Shown here: in pieces, positions 1 to 6,627 of the stretch | Layout: each line of letters begins with the position of its first letter | Numbering within the stretch: the stretch's first letter is position 1 | Assembly (NCBI RefSeq): GCF_002356315.1 | Contig: NZ_AP018164.1 | Span: 3,844,001-3,908,000, forward strand | Source: Mycobacterium shigaense | GTDB taxonomy: Bacteria > Actinomycetota > Actinomycetes > Mycobacteriales > Mycobacteriaceae | Direction of reading: 5' to 3' | Length of the DNA: 64,000 nucleotides | Notes under the pieces: model-generated | The model's database searches: none | What the model was told of the DNA's origin: nothing | Seen by the model: only the letters and a program-made list of their open reading frames with translations | Program-made: the position numbers and the translations under genes

Positions 1-156
1 GGTCTGCACCTGTCCCGGCTGGAGACGCGCGTCGCGATCGGCTGCCTGCTCGGCCGGTTGACCAACTTCGACCTGCGCACCGACGACGATCCGCACATCC
101 ACGGGCAGCCGTTCCGTTCGCCGACCGTTCTTCCGGTCACCTTCGACGCCAAGTAG
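1..156 (+). CDS. Cytochrome P450, C-terminal fragment (window edge)
   Basis: The frame is open from the first base and ends in TAG at 154-156. It encodes 51 residues beginning GLHLSRLETRVAIG, which matches the helix right after the haem-ligating cysteine of P450s (Cys-x-G-x-x-L-A-R-x-E); the cysteine lies just outside the window. The tail RSPTVLPVTFDAK is a usual P450 ending with a strand before the terminus. P450s insert one oxygen atom into a substrate using electrons from ferredoxin. It lies 10 bp upstream of a CoA-transferase gene in the same direction, which suggests a shared catabolic operon. Substrate unknown. Confidence 0.8.
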   Translation, partial: GLHLSRLETRVAIGCLLGRLTNFDLRTDDDPHIHGQPFRSPTVLPVTFDAK

Positions 157-166
157 GGTCCGGAAA

Positions 167-1396
167 ATGGTCAAGGTAATGGCGGGCTTTCGGGTCCTCG
201 AGGTTGCGCAGTTCACGTTCGTCCCGGCCGCGGGAGCCATCCTCGCCGACTGGGGCGCCGACGTGATCAAGGTCGAACACCCGCTGCGCGGCGACACCCA
301 GCGCGGATTCCTCAACATGGGCGGCATCCAGGTCGACCCCGAGCGGCATCCGCTCATGGAGCATCCCAATCGGGGCAAACGCAGCGTCGGCATCGACATC
401 ACCACGCCGGGCGGCCAGGAGGTGATCTACGAACTGGCCAAGAACTCCGACGTGTTCCTCACCAATTACCTGCCGTCGGTTCGGCAGAAGAACAAAATCG
501 ATGTCGAGCACATTCGCGCGGTGAATCCCGACATCGTCTTTGCGCGCGGCAGCGCCTACGGCGACAAGGGCGCCGAGCGCGACATCGGCGGTTACGACGG
601 CACGGCGTTCTGGACCCGCAGCGGCATCGGGTACGCGCTGACCCCGGAGGAGCTGGGTGGTGCACTAGGACAAGGCATTCCGGCTTTCGGAGACTCCGTC
701 GGCGGCATGTTCATCGCCGGCGGCATCTCGGCCGCATTGCTGCATCGCGAACGCACCGGCGAGGCCGTCGAGCTCGATGTGTCGTTGCTCAGCACCGCGT
801 GGTGGGCCGCGGGCGCGAGCATGACCCAAGGCATGGAGACGGGCGAAGTGATGCGCGCGTTCATGCCCGGCTCCGCCGCCGCGATGTCGGTGAACCCCTT
901 CATGGGCAACTACCTGACCTCCGACGGCGGCACGATCAACCTGTGCATCATCAGCCCGACGGGCCTGATCCGCGACACCTTCGAGCACCTCGGCATCCCG
1001 GAGACCGCCGATGATCCCCGCTTCTCAGAGGTACTCCCGCTGATACAGAATGCGAGCGAGGCCGCCGAGCTGATCGCAAAGGCGTTCGCCGCCAAGCCTT
1101 TTGAGTACTGGCGCCGGCATTTGAAGACCATGAAGGGTCAGTGGGCGCCTTTCCAGAGCCTGATCGACCTGGCCTCCGACGAGCAGGCCATCGCGAACGA
1201 CATGATAGCCGAGGTCGAACTCGCCAGCGGCGGTGCGCCTTTCAAGGTCGTGCGCGGGCCAGTCCAATTCAACCACGAGCCGCTGCACACCACCCGTGCG
1301 CCGCAGGCCTCCGAACACACCGAGCTTGTCCTGATGGAGAACGGGATGGACTGGGACCGCATCGAGGAGCTCAAAAACGCCGGGGCCATCGCTTGA
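167..1396 (+). CDS. CaiB/BaiF (family III) CoA-transferase
   Basis: The protein has 409 residues, the normal length for family III CoA-transferases, which move CoA between an acyl-CoA and a free acid through an aspartyl-CoA anhydride. The N-terminus (FRVLEVAQFTFVPAAGAILADWGADVIKVE) is the typical Rossmann start. The Asp in PAFGDSVGGMF (about residue 177), followed by ALLHRERTGE, is where the catalytic Asp sits in formyl-CoA transferase. The gene follows the P450 fragment by 10 bp and precedes a truncated thiolase by 25 bp, so it probably activated an oxidised acid for beta-oxidation. The actual substrate cannot be read from sequence. Confidence 0.9.
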   Translation: MVKVMAGFRVLEVAQFTFVPAAGAILADWGADVIKVEHPLRGDTQRGFLNMGGIQVDPERHPLMEHPNRGKRSVGIDITTPGGQEVIYELAKNSDVFLTNYLPSVRQKNKIDVEHIRAVNPDIVFARGSAYGDKGAERDIGGYDGTAFWTRSGIGYALTPEELGGALGQGIPAFGDSVGGMFIAGGISAALLHRERTGEAVELDVSLLSTAWWAAGASMTQGMETGEVMRAFMPGSAAAMSVNPFMGNYLTSDGGTINLCIISPTGLIRDTFEHLGIPETADDPRFSEVLPLIQNASEAAELIAKAFAAKPFEYWRRHLKTMKGQWAPFQSLIDLASDEQAIANDMIAEVELASGGAPFKVVRGPVQFNHEPLHTTRAPQASEHTELVLMENGMDWDRIEELKNAGAIA

Positions 1397-1421
1397 CCGA
1401 CGCTTACGAAGGGAACCGCGG

Positions 1422-1898
1422 ATGACGAACGAGGTCGCCATCATCGGGGTGGGCTTGCACCCGTTCGGCCGTTTCGAGGGCAAGTCGGCGATGCAGATGG
1501 GCGTCGACGCCATCCTCGCCGCGGTCGCCGACGCCGGAGTGGCATGGCAGGACGTCGAGTTCGCCTCCGGCGGCAGCTGGACGGTGGCCAATCCGGACGC
1601 GATCGTCGGCATCGTTGGCCTTACCGGCATCCCGTTCACCAACGTGTTCAACGCGTGCGCGACGGCGGCTAGCGCCATCAAGGCGTGCGCCGACGGGATC
1701 CGGCTGGGCGACTACGACATCGGCATCGTCATCGGGCTGGACAAGCATCCGCGCGGGGGCACCGCCGCGGCCACCGTGCTGACACCTAGCCGGACGTCGG
1801 GCCGGTCAGGGCGCGGTTGGCACGGGCGCTGTCGGCGAACTCGCAGAACGCGTCATACGCACGAGCGCCATAGATCGTGGCCGGCCCACCGTGCATGA
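1422..1898 (+). pseudogene. Thiolase / lipid-transfer-type thiolase, truncated after about 120 residues
   Basis: Residues 1 to about 122 read as a good thiolase N-terminus (MTNEVAIIGVGLHPFGRFEG), with the region of the nucleophilic Cys in NACATAASAIKAC. Thiolases of this family are near 390 residues. Here, from about base 1785, the reading turns into Arg-rich low-complexity sequence that is only the antisense of the next gene, until a stop at 1896-1898. The C-terminal half with the GHP and CxG active-site motifs is missing, so the product should be inactive. The break coincides with the edge of the stress module that follows, which suggests an insertion or deletion scar. Confidence 0.75.
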
Positions 1899-2175
1899 CG
1901 ATGCTTACCCCGATGGCCTCGGCGGCCTCCTCCTTGGACGCGCCCGCCCGCACCGCTCCTTGGGCGTGGGATGCGATGCAGCCGTCGCATCCGGCGACGA
2001 CGCCGATCGCCATCGCGATGAGCTCCTTGACCTTTTTGTCCAACGCGCCCGAGTTCAGCGCGCCGTTGCTCATCTCCGCGAAGCCCCGATACACATCCGG
2101 GATCATTTTGCGCAGTGCCCGATGCTGCGGGCCTAGATCGTCGAGTACCTGGTGGTAGTGGTTGCCTTCACTCAT
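1786..2175 (-). CDS. AhpD-like / carboxymuconolactone decarboxylase family protein
   Basis: A 129-residue protein starting at ATG 2175 (MSEGNHYHQVLDDL). It carries the alkylhydroperoxidase AhpD core signature: Glu51, then Cys63-Asp-Gly-Cys66, then His70. In AhpD these residues form a redox dithiol with a proton relay. Members reduce disulfides or peroxides, but some do other chemistry. It is divergent from the DUF302 gene, and a near-perfect dyad operator (2183-2210) lies immediately upstream, so it is probably controlled by the CsoR/CstR-type repressor encoded at 3126-3395. The 3' end abuts the broken thiolase. Function as a thiol redox protein is likely; the true substrate is unknown. Confidence 0.88.
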   Translation of the reverse strand: MSEGNHYHQVLDDLGPQHRALRKMIPDVYRGFAEMSNGALNSGALDKKVKELIAMAIGVVAGCDGCIASHAQGAVRAGASKEEAAEAIGVSIVMHGGPATIYGARAYDAFCEFADSARANRALTGPTSG

Positions 2176-2182
2176 AACCGGT

Positions 2183-2210
2183 ATGATACCCATACGGGTA
2201 TGGGTATCAT
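2183..2210. promoter_or_regulatory. CsoR/CstR-type operator, 13-bp perfect inverted repeat
   Basis: The arms ATGATACCCATAC (2183-2195) and GTATGGGTATCAT (2198-2210) are perfect reverse complements around GG. Inside is the core ATACCCATACGGGTAT (2186-2201), of the TACCC...GGGTA type bound by CsoR-family repressors. It lies 7 bp from the AhpD-like start and 50 bp from the DUF302 start, so it could control both divergent genes. Related cores recur at 3067-3082 and 3434-3449. Confidence 0.75.
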
Positions 2211-2260
2211 GTTGAGGGCATACGCACCGGCGTGCACACCATCTCAGAAGGGAGACAGCC

Positions 2261-2674
2261 ATGACCATTGGGCTGACCGCCAAGCTGGACACCACATTCG
2301 AGGATGCGGTGGAACGGGCCACCCAGGCGTTAGCGGATCAGGGATTTGGCGTCCTCACCAGGATCGATGTCAAGGCCACCCTGAAGCAAAAGCTCGGCGA
2401 GGACATAGAGGACTACCTGATCCTGGGCGCGTGCAATCCGACGCTGGCGCACAGAGCACTCGATGCGGACCGCCAGATCGGTCAGTTGTTGCCCTGCAAC
2501 GTCGTGGTGCGCGCCGATCCGAGCGGGCATGGCGGGGCTGTGCTGGTCGAGGCGATGGATCCGCAGATCATGAGCAAAGTCATTGACCAGCCGCGGCTTC
2601 GGCCGGTCGCCGACGAAGCGGCGGCCAAACTGCGGGCCGCGATGCAAGCATTGGCCGACACTCAGGGTGCGTGA
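2261..2674 (+). CDS. DUF302 family protein
   Basis: A 137-residue cytosolic protein preceded by a strong ribosome site (AGAAGGGAGA, about 6 bp before ATG). The sequence fits DUF302: an N-terminal FEDAVERATQALADQGFGVL helix, the central LGACNPTLAHRAL segment and LLPCNVVV, each with one Cys. DUF302 proteins have no settled biochemistry but are often near rhodanese, persulfide or metal-stress genes. The divergent AhpD-like gene and shared operator suggest it belongs to the same stress response. Its last 13 bp overlap the convergent membrane-protein gene. Confidence 0.85.
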   Translation: MTIGLTAKLDTTFEDAVERATQALADQGFGVLTRIDVKATLKQKLGEDIEDYLILGACNPTLAHRALDADRQIGQLLPCNVVVRADPSGHGGAVLVEAMDPQIMSKVIDQPRLRPVADEAAAKLRAAMQALADTQGA

Positions 2675-2928
2675 TCCATCGGGCCCATCGGACCCATGTC
2701 GCCGGGTCGCATCATGCCGTTGCTCATCATGGGGCAGGTAGCCGCCCTGCCGCCGCCGGGCCAGTCCGACCCGCCGCCGTGTCGCCATCCGAAGCCGTCC
2801 GAGGACCGGCCCAAGATGACGCCGGAAAAGAAGATCACCGCGACCACGAACACGACTCCGGCGACGATACCGACCCAGGCCGCCGCTTGACCGAGCCGAC
2901 TTGTCTCGGGTTCTGATACGTCAGACAT
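2662..2928 (-). CDS. Small single-pass membrane protein with Met/His-rich tail
   Basis: An 88-residue protein if started at ATG 2928 (MSDVSEPETS). One clear membrane segment, AAWVGIVAGVVFVVAVIFFSGVILG, spans about residues 14-38. After it comes a His/Gly stretch (FGWRHGGGSDW), then CPMM, MMRPGDMGPMGPMDH: seven Met, one Cys and one His in about 24 residues, resembling soft-metal (copper-like) binding tails. A dyad operator copy (3067-3082) lies upstream, so it is probably repressed by the CsoR-family protein next door. Metal binding is an inference from composition. An upstream start at 2988 is possible, but it adds only non-conserved-looking residues. Confidence 0.75.
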   Translation of the reverse strand: MSDVSEPETSRLGQAAAWVGIVAGVVFVVAVIFFSGVILGRSSDGFGWRHGGGSDWPGGGRAATCPMMSNGMMRPGDMGPMGPMDHAP

Positions 2929-3066
2929 GTCTGCACGATGCAGCACCCAGACAGCCCGGCGGTAGAGTCCATCGGCCCTAGAGCACAACGCAGAGCGATC
3001 GCCGGTTTCGCCAAGGTGACCTACGCATCAGCTTTTTCGAACACCCTGCGCTACCACCGGTAGCAG

Positions 3067-3082
3067 ATACCATACGGGGTAT
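3067..3082. promoter_or_regulatory. CsoR/CstR-type operator, second copy
   Basis: The 16-bp core ATACC-ATACGG-GGTAT has perfect 5-bp arms and closely resembles the core at 2186-2201. It sits 139 bp upstream of the Met-rich membrane protein start and downstream of the repressor gene, in the 197-bp gap between them. Confidence 0.6.
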
Positions 3083-3125
3083 AGCATTTAGTCGCTTGAC
3101 TACGTCGACGCACGGAAGCGGGGCG

Positions 3126-3395
3126 TTACGCCAGCGCGAGAAAGAGCTTCTCCAGTTCCTCTTCGGTCAGGGGCTTCTTTCCCTTGGCCCCCTTTCCGGT
3201 CGAACATTCGCGCATGCCGGTGGCGACAATCTTGAATCCGGCGCGATCGAGTGCGCGCGAGACGGCGGCAAGCTGGGTTACCACGTCCTTGCAGTCGCGG
3301 CCCTGCTCGATCATCGAGATCACGCCGGCCAGCTGCCCCTGCGCGCGCCTCAGTCGATTCAGCACTGCGGCGATGCTGTCCTCGTCACCAACCAT
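3126..3395 (-). CDS. CsoR/CstR-family (DUF156) transcriptional repressor
   Basis: An 89-residue all-helical repressor: LNRLRRAQGQLAGVISMIEQGRDCKDVVTQLAAVSRAL is the DUF156 core. The family senses copper (CsoR: Cys, His, Cys), nickel (RcnR/InrS) or persulfides (CstR: two Cys). Here Cys35 and Cys64 are 29 residues apart, as in both CsoR and CstR, but the position of the CsoR metal-binding His is Gly60 (ATGMREC). That favours a CstR-like dithiol sensor over a canonical Cu(I) sensor. An operator-like dyad 38 bp upstream (3434-3449) suggests autoregulation; two more sites in the locus define its likely regulon. Confidence 0.9.
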   Translation of the reverse strand: MVGDEDSIAAVLNRLRRAQGQLAGVISMIEQGRDCKDVVTQLAAVSRALDRAGFKIVATGMRECSTGKGAKGKKPLTEEELEKLFLALA

Positions 3396-3433
3396 CGAAA
3401 TCCCCTTGCTCGTTGCGCACCATAATAGCCGCT

Positions 3434-3449
3434 ATTCCCCCGGGGGTAT
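3434..3449. promoter_or_regulatory. CsoR/CstR-type operator, third copy
   Basis: ATTCCCCC-GGGGGTAT, 8-bp arms with one mismatch, 38 bp upstream of the repressor start codon. It has the same TACCC/GGGTA outline as the two other copies and is positioned for autorepression. Confidence 0.65.
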
Positions 3450-3483
3450 CCGGATGCCGCCCGAGTGTGCACTCAACGCCGGT

Positions 3484-4677
3484 TCAGGAGATCTTCGCCG
3501 CCGGCGGCGCGTACGCGGGCTTGCCCAAGCCGAGCACGTGCTGGGCGATCATATTGCGGAAGACCTCTAGGGTGCCGCCATAGATTCCGACCAGCGGGGC
3601 AAAGCGGTAGACGTACTCGGCGCTGCCGTCGTCGGCCGCGCCCTCGGCCCCGAACGGCAACGCGGCCGCCGCCCCGTGCAGGTCCATCAAGTCCGGGGAG
3701 ACATCCCGCATGGTTTGGGCAATGGCGACGCGCCCGAAGATGCTCGACGCGCTCAACGCGGCTTCGATCCGCGCGAAGCTGCGCCCCAGGCGATACGCCA
3801 CCGACGCGTCGTCGATCAGCCGGTGCCCGCCTCCGTCCGGTTGGGTCAGCCGCACGACCACCTTGTCGACCGCCGTGGCCATGAAGCCGGCCTGGTGCAT
3901 CATGATCGAGTTGTCCTGCAGCCCGTCGGGTGCGGCCGCCACGGCGCCGTGCTCGACGTTGAGCGGCTCGCGCAACACCGTCCAGCCGCCATTGACGTCA
4001 CCGAGCCGATACTTGTCGTCGACTCGGACGTCGCTGTAGTAGACGATGTTGGTGCGGTCGCCGTCGATGGTGCGAATACCCTGGATCTCGACGCCAGGCG
4101 AATCCAGCGGAACCAGGAACATGGTGAGGCTCTTGTGTTTTCGCGCCTCTGGGTCGGTGTTGGTGATCAGGAAGACGTATTGGCAGTTGTGCGCGCCGGT
4201 GGTGAACATCTTCGAGCCGTTGATCACCCAGCCGTCGCCGTCGCGCACCGCGCGCGTCTTGCAGGTGGCGATGTCGGATCCGCCCTCGGGTTCGGTGTAG
4301 CCCAGGCACAATCGCACGTGGCCACTGAAGACCTTCGGCAGCACCTCCGCGACCAGCTCGGGCTTGCCGAACTTTTCCACCGATCGCGCCACCATCGCAG
4401 TGGTGCCCCAGGTCACCCATGGCACATGCGCGCGGCGCTTTTCCAGCTCCCAGATGCGGCGCTGCACGCGGCTAAACCCGCCGTCGGAGGCCGGCTTCCA
4501 TTCCTTTTCCAGATAGCCGGCGGCGCCGAGGGCCAGATGCACGCCCTCGTCGAAGTTGTCGCCGGTCTCGCGGTCCCGGCGGATAACCTCGTCGGTGACG
4601 TGCGCGGCCAGAAAGCTCCGCGCCTCGTCGAGAAAGGCCCTTTCCTCGTCGGCAAGCTCGACGTGAGAAAAATCCAT
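3484..4677 (-). CDS. Acyl-CoA dehydrogenase, heterodimeric FadE type (first of pair)
   Basis: A 397-residue flavoprotein that oxidises an acyl-CoA to the 2,3-enoyl-CoA. It starts at ATG 4677 (MDFSHVELADEERAFLDEAR), 25 bp after the gene upstream. Family marks: LGYTEPEGGSDIA (FAD/substrate loop), WVINGSKMFTTGAHNCQY, and the C-terminal YGGTLEVFRNMIAQHVLGLGKP (FAD-binding of the partner). LNVEHG near residue 240 is where the alpha subunits of mycobacterial FadE heterotetramers keep the catalytic Glu. Two adjacent unlike FadE genes are characteristic of alpha2-beta2 steroid/side-chain dehydrogenases (FadE26-27, FadE28-29 type). It is the last gene of a six-gene operon. Confidence 0.9.
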   Translation of the reverse strand: MDFSHVELADEERAFLDEARSFLAAHVTDEVIRRDRETGDNFDEGVHLALGAAGYLEKEWKPASDGGFSRVQRRIWELEKRRAHVPWVTWGTTAMVARSVEKFGKPELVAEVLPKVFSGHVRLCLGYTEPEGGSDIATCKTRAVRDGDGWVINGSKMFTTGAHNCQYVFLITNTDPEARKHKSLTMFLVPLDSPGVEIQGIRTIDGDRTNIVYYSDVRVDDKYRLGDVNGGWTVLREPLNVEHGAVAAAPDGLQDNSIMMHQAGFMATAVDKVVVRLTQPDGGGHRLIDDASVAYRLGRSFARIEAALSASSIFGRVAIAQTMRDVSPDLMDLHGAAAALPFGAEGAADDGSAEYVYRFAPLVGIYGGTLEVFRNMIAQHVLGLGKPAYAPPAAKIS

Positions 4678-4702
4678 CGGTTGGCTCCTGTCGCTGAGGT
4701 GT

Positions 4703-5761
4703 CTAGGCTCGAACGGCGGCGCTCTCGCGGGCGGTGACGATTTCGGCGACCCGGGTCGCGGTGGCGCCGGGATCGCCGGCGGCCAGCGGCCAGCCCCGGG
4801 CGCGCACCAGGTATGCGGTGGCCGCCGCTTCCGACGAAACACCAAGCCCGCCTTGGATGTGGACGGCCATCGTGGCGGCCTTCGCGGCCTCTTCGGCCAT
4901 GAACACGAACGCCGACGGCGCCAGCTCCGCGCGTTCGTCGGGCTCGTTGTCCAGGAACCATGCGGCGCGGCGCGCCAGGTTACGCCCCCCGGCAACGGTG
5001 ATGGCCATGTTCGCCAGCGGGTGCGAGATGCCCTGCAACGTCGAAATCGGCACCCCCAGCGTGTAGCGGGACTTGGCGAACTCGGCCGCGATCGTCATGG
5101 TCTCCTCGACCAGGCCGACCAGAGCCGCGGCGGTCAGCAATCGCCATTCATCAAGCGCGCGTTGATATCTCGTCAGTGCGTCGGCCCCGCTGGCTACCAC
5201 CGTCCGGGTATCGGCGGCACCCGGGTCGACCCACGCCATCGGCAGCCGACCGATGTTGTCGACCTTGGCTGGACGGGTGCCAAACGTCAGCCGAACGATG
5301 TCGTTCCCGTCGCGAACGATGATGTGGTCGGCGATCGATCCGGTGGGAATCAGCCGGGCGCCCGCCACGCTGTCGATCCGCGCATCCAGGGCGGCGAGCT
5401 GGTCCCCGTTGACGATGCCCGCGGTGTCGTCGTCCAGCGCGCCCAGACCGGCCAGCAGCCGGGCCGCGCAGACGTGGTCGATCCACGGAACCGGGGCCAA
5501 CGACCGGCCGATCTCCTCGGCCACCAAAGTGAGGTCGACCAGCGTCGCGCCGTCGCCGCCGCACGACTCCGGTGCCGCCATGGTCGTGGCGCCCATCGCG
5601 CACAGCCGCTCCCACAGGTCCTTGTCGAAGCCCGAAGCCTCTGCGGCACGGACGGTTTCGATTAGGCAGTGGGTTTTGAAGAACTGCTTGTAGACAGTCT
5701 GCAAGTCCCCGTGGTGTTCGGACAGGCTGTAATCGATCCGGCGCAGTTCGTAGCGGTCCAT
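4703..5761 (-). CDS. Acyl-CoA dehydrogenase, heterodimeric FadE type (second of pair)
   Basis: A 352-residue protein, shorter than usual, and divergent in the middle. LCAMGATTMAAPESCGGDGATLVDLTLVAEEIGRSLAP is the N-terminal ACAD helix region. LGVPISTLQGISHPLANMAI and the end MAVHIQGGLGVSSEAAATAYLVRARG correspond to the C-terminal domain. No EGTxxIQ-type active-site loop is present, as expected for the non-catalytic partner of a heterodimer. It lies 25 bp before its partner gene and 2 bp after the amidohydrolase gene. The pair probably acts as one enzyme; the substrate could be a bulky ring or branched acyl-CoA. Confidence 0.88.
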   Translation of the reverse strand: MDRYELRRIDYSLSEHHGDLQTVYKQFFKTHCLIETVRAAEASGFDKDLWERLCAMGATTMAAPESCGGDGATLVDLTLVAEEIGRSLAPVPWIDHVCAARLLAGLGALDDDTAGIVNGDQLAALDARIDSVAGARLIPTGSIADHIIVRDGNDIVRLTFGTRPAKVDNIGRLPMAWVDPGAADTRTVVASGADALTRYQRALDEWRLLTAAALVGLVEETMTIAAEFAKSRYTLGVPISTLQGISHPLANMAITVAGGRNLARRAAWFLDNEPDERAELAPSAFVFMAEEAAKAATMAVHIQGGLGVSSEAAATAYLVRARGWPLAAGDPGATATRVAEIVTARESAAVRA

Positions 5762-5763
5762 CG

Positions 5764-6627
5764 TCAGTGCTCCTCGTGGAGGGTTTTCAGGAGTCCTAGG
5801 TCAGGCTGGCCGAAGAAGAATGCCTCTGCATTGTTATAGAGGTAGTTGTCCAACACCTCGGCGGGAAGGTCGAGTGCGCGGGCTTCTGGGAGCACGCGGC
5901 GCATCCGCAGGACCGGCCAGTCCGAGGCGTAGATCACCTTGTCGGAGCCCCGGGTCCGCATATAGTGCAGCAGGCTTTCGGGCAGCCGCTTGGGCGACCA
6001 CGCCGAGGTCATCAGGCGCAGGTTTTCGTACTTCAGCAGCAGCCGGATCGCGACGTCCCACCACGGCTCGGCGCCGTGGATCATGCACAGTTTCAGTTCG
6101 GGAAAGCGCACGCAGACCCGGTCCAGGTGGATCGGGTTTTGCACCTCCCCGGGGATCGGTGGTCCCGGGAGGCCGGTGTTGATGCACAGCGGCAGGCCCA
6201 GTTCCGCGCATTTGGCATAGAGCGGGTAGTACACTGCATCGCTCGGCGGATATTGACCGTCGCCCCAGAAGCTGGGTCCCACTACGGCATAGGCCACCGG
6301 CAACTCGGCCTGGACGGCGGACAATTCGCGCAGCGGCCGCACCGGGCGCAGCAGGTCGATCCCGCCCATCGCCAGGGCGAACCGATCGGGCTTGGCGTCG
6401 ACGAATTTTCGCGCGGTCGTCGATGGGGTGGTCAGGTTGTCCATCAGGATTGCCTTGTGTACCCCTTGGGAGTCCATCTCGTCGAGCAACTCCGACAGCT
6501 CCACCGGCTCGAACATCGATTTCGGGCCCTTGAAGTAGTCGTCGCGGACCTTGATCATCCAGGTCGGCTGGGAGCCGGTCTCGCCGAAGTGCACATTGAT
6601 CAGGCAATCGATCGCTTTGTCGCTCAT
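5764..6627 (-). CDS. Amidohydrolase-family protein (ACMSD-like TIM barrel)
   Basis: A 287-residue protein of the amidohydrolase_2 family, whose members are metal-dependent hydrolases or decarboxylases. Visible marks: LCMIHGAEPWWD (metal-ligand His region, about residue 185) and KVIYASDWPV (the family's late catalytic Asp, about residue 233). The usual N-terminal D-x-H-x-H metal motif is weak here (DCLINVHFG has only one His). Its start codon overlaps the stop of the ligase gene by 4 bp (ATGA), indicating translational coupling. A ring-opening hydrolase or decarboxylase role in the operon is an inference. Confidence 0.8.
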   Translation of the reverse strand: MSDKAIDCLINVHFGETGSQPTWMIKVRDDYFKGPKSMFEPVELSELLDEMDSQGVHKAILMDNLTTPSTTARKFVDAKPDRFALAMGGIDLLRPVRPLRELSAVQAELPVAYAVVGPSFWGDGQYPPSDAVYYPLYAKCAELGLPLCINTGLPGPPIPGEVQNPIHLDRVCVRFPELKLCMIHGAEPWWDVAIRLLLKYENLRLMTSAWSPKRLPESLLHYMRTRGSDKVIYASDWPVLRMRRVLPEARALDLPAEVLDNYLYNNAEAFFFGQPDLGLLKTLHEEH

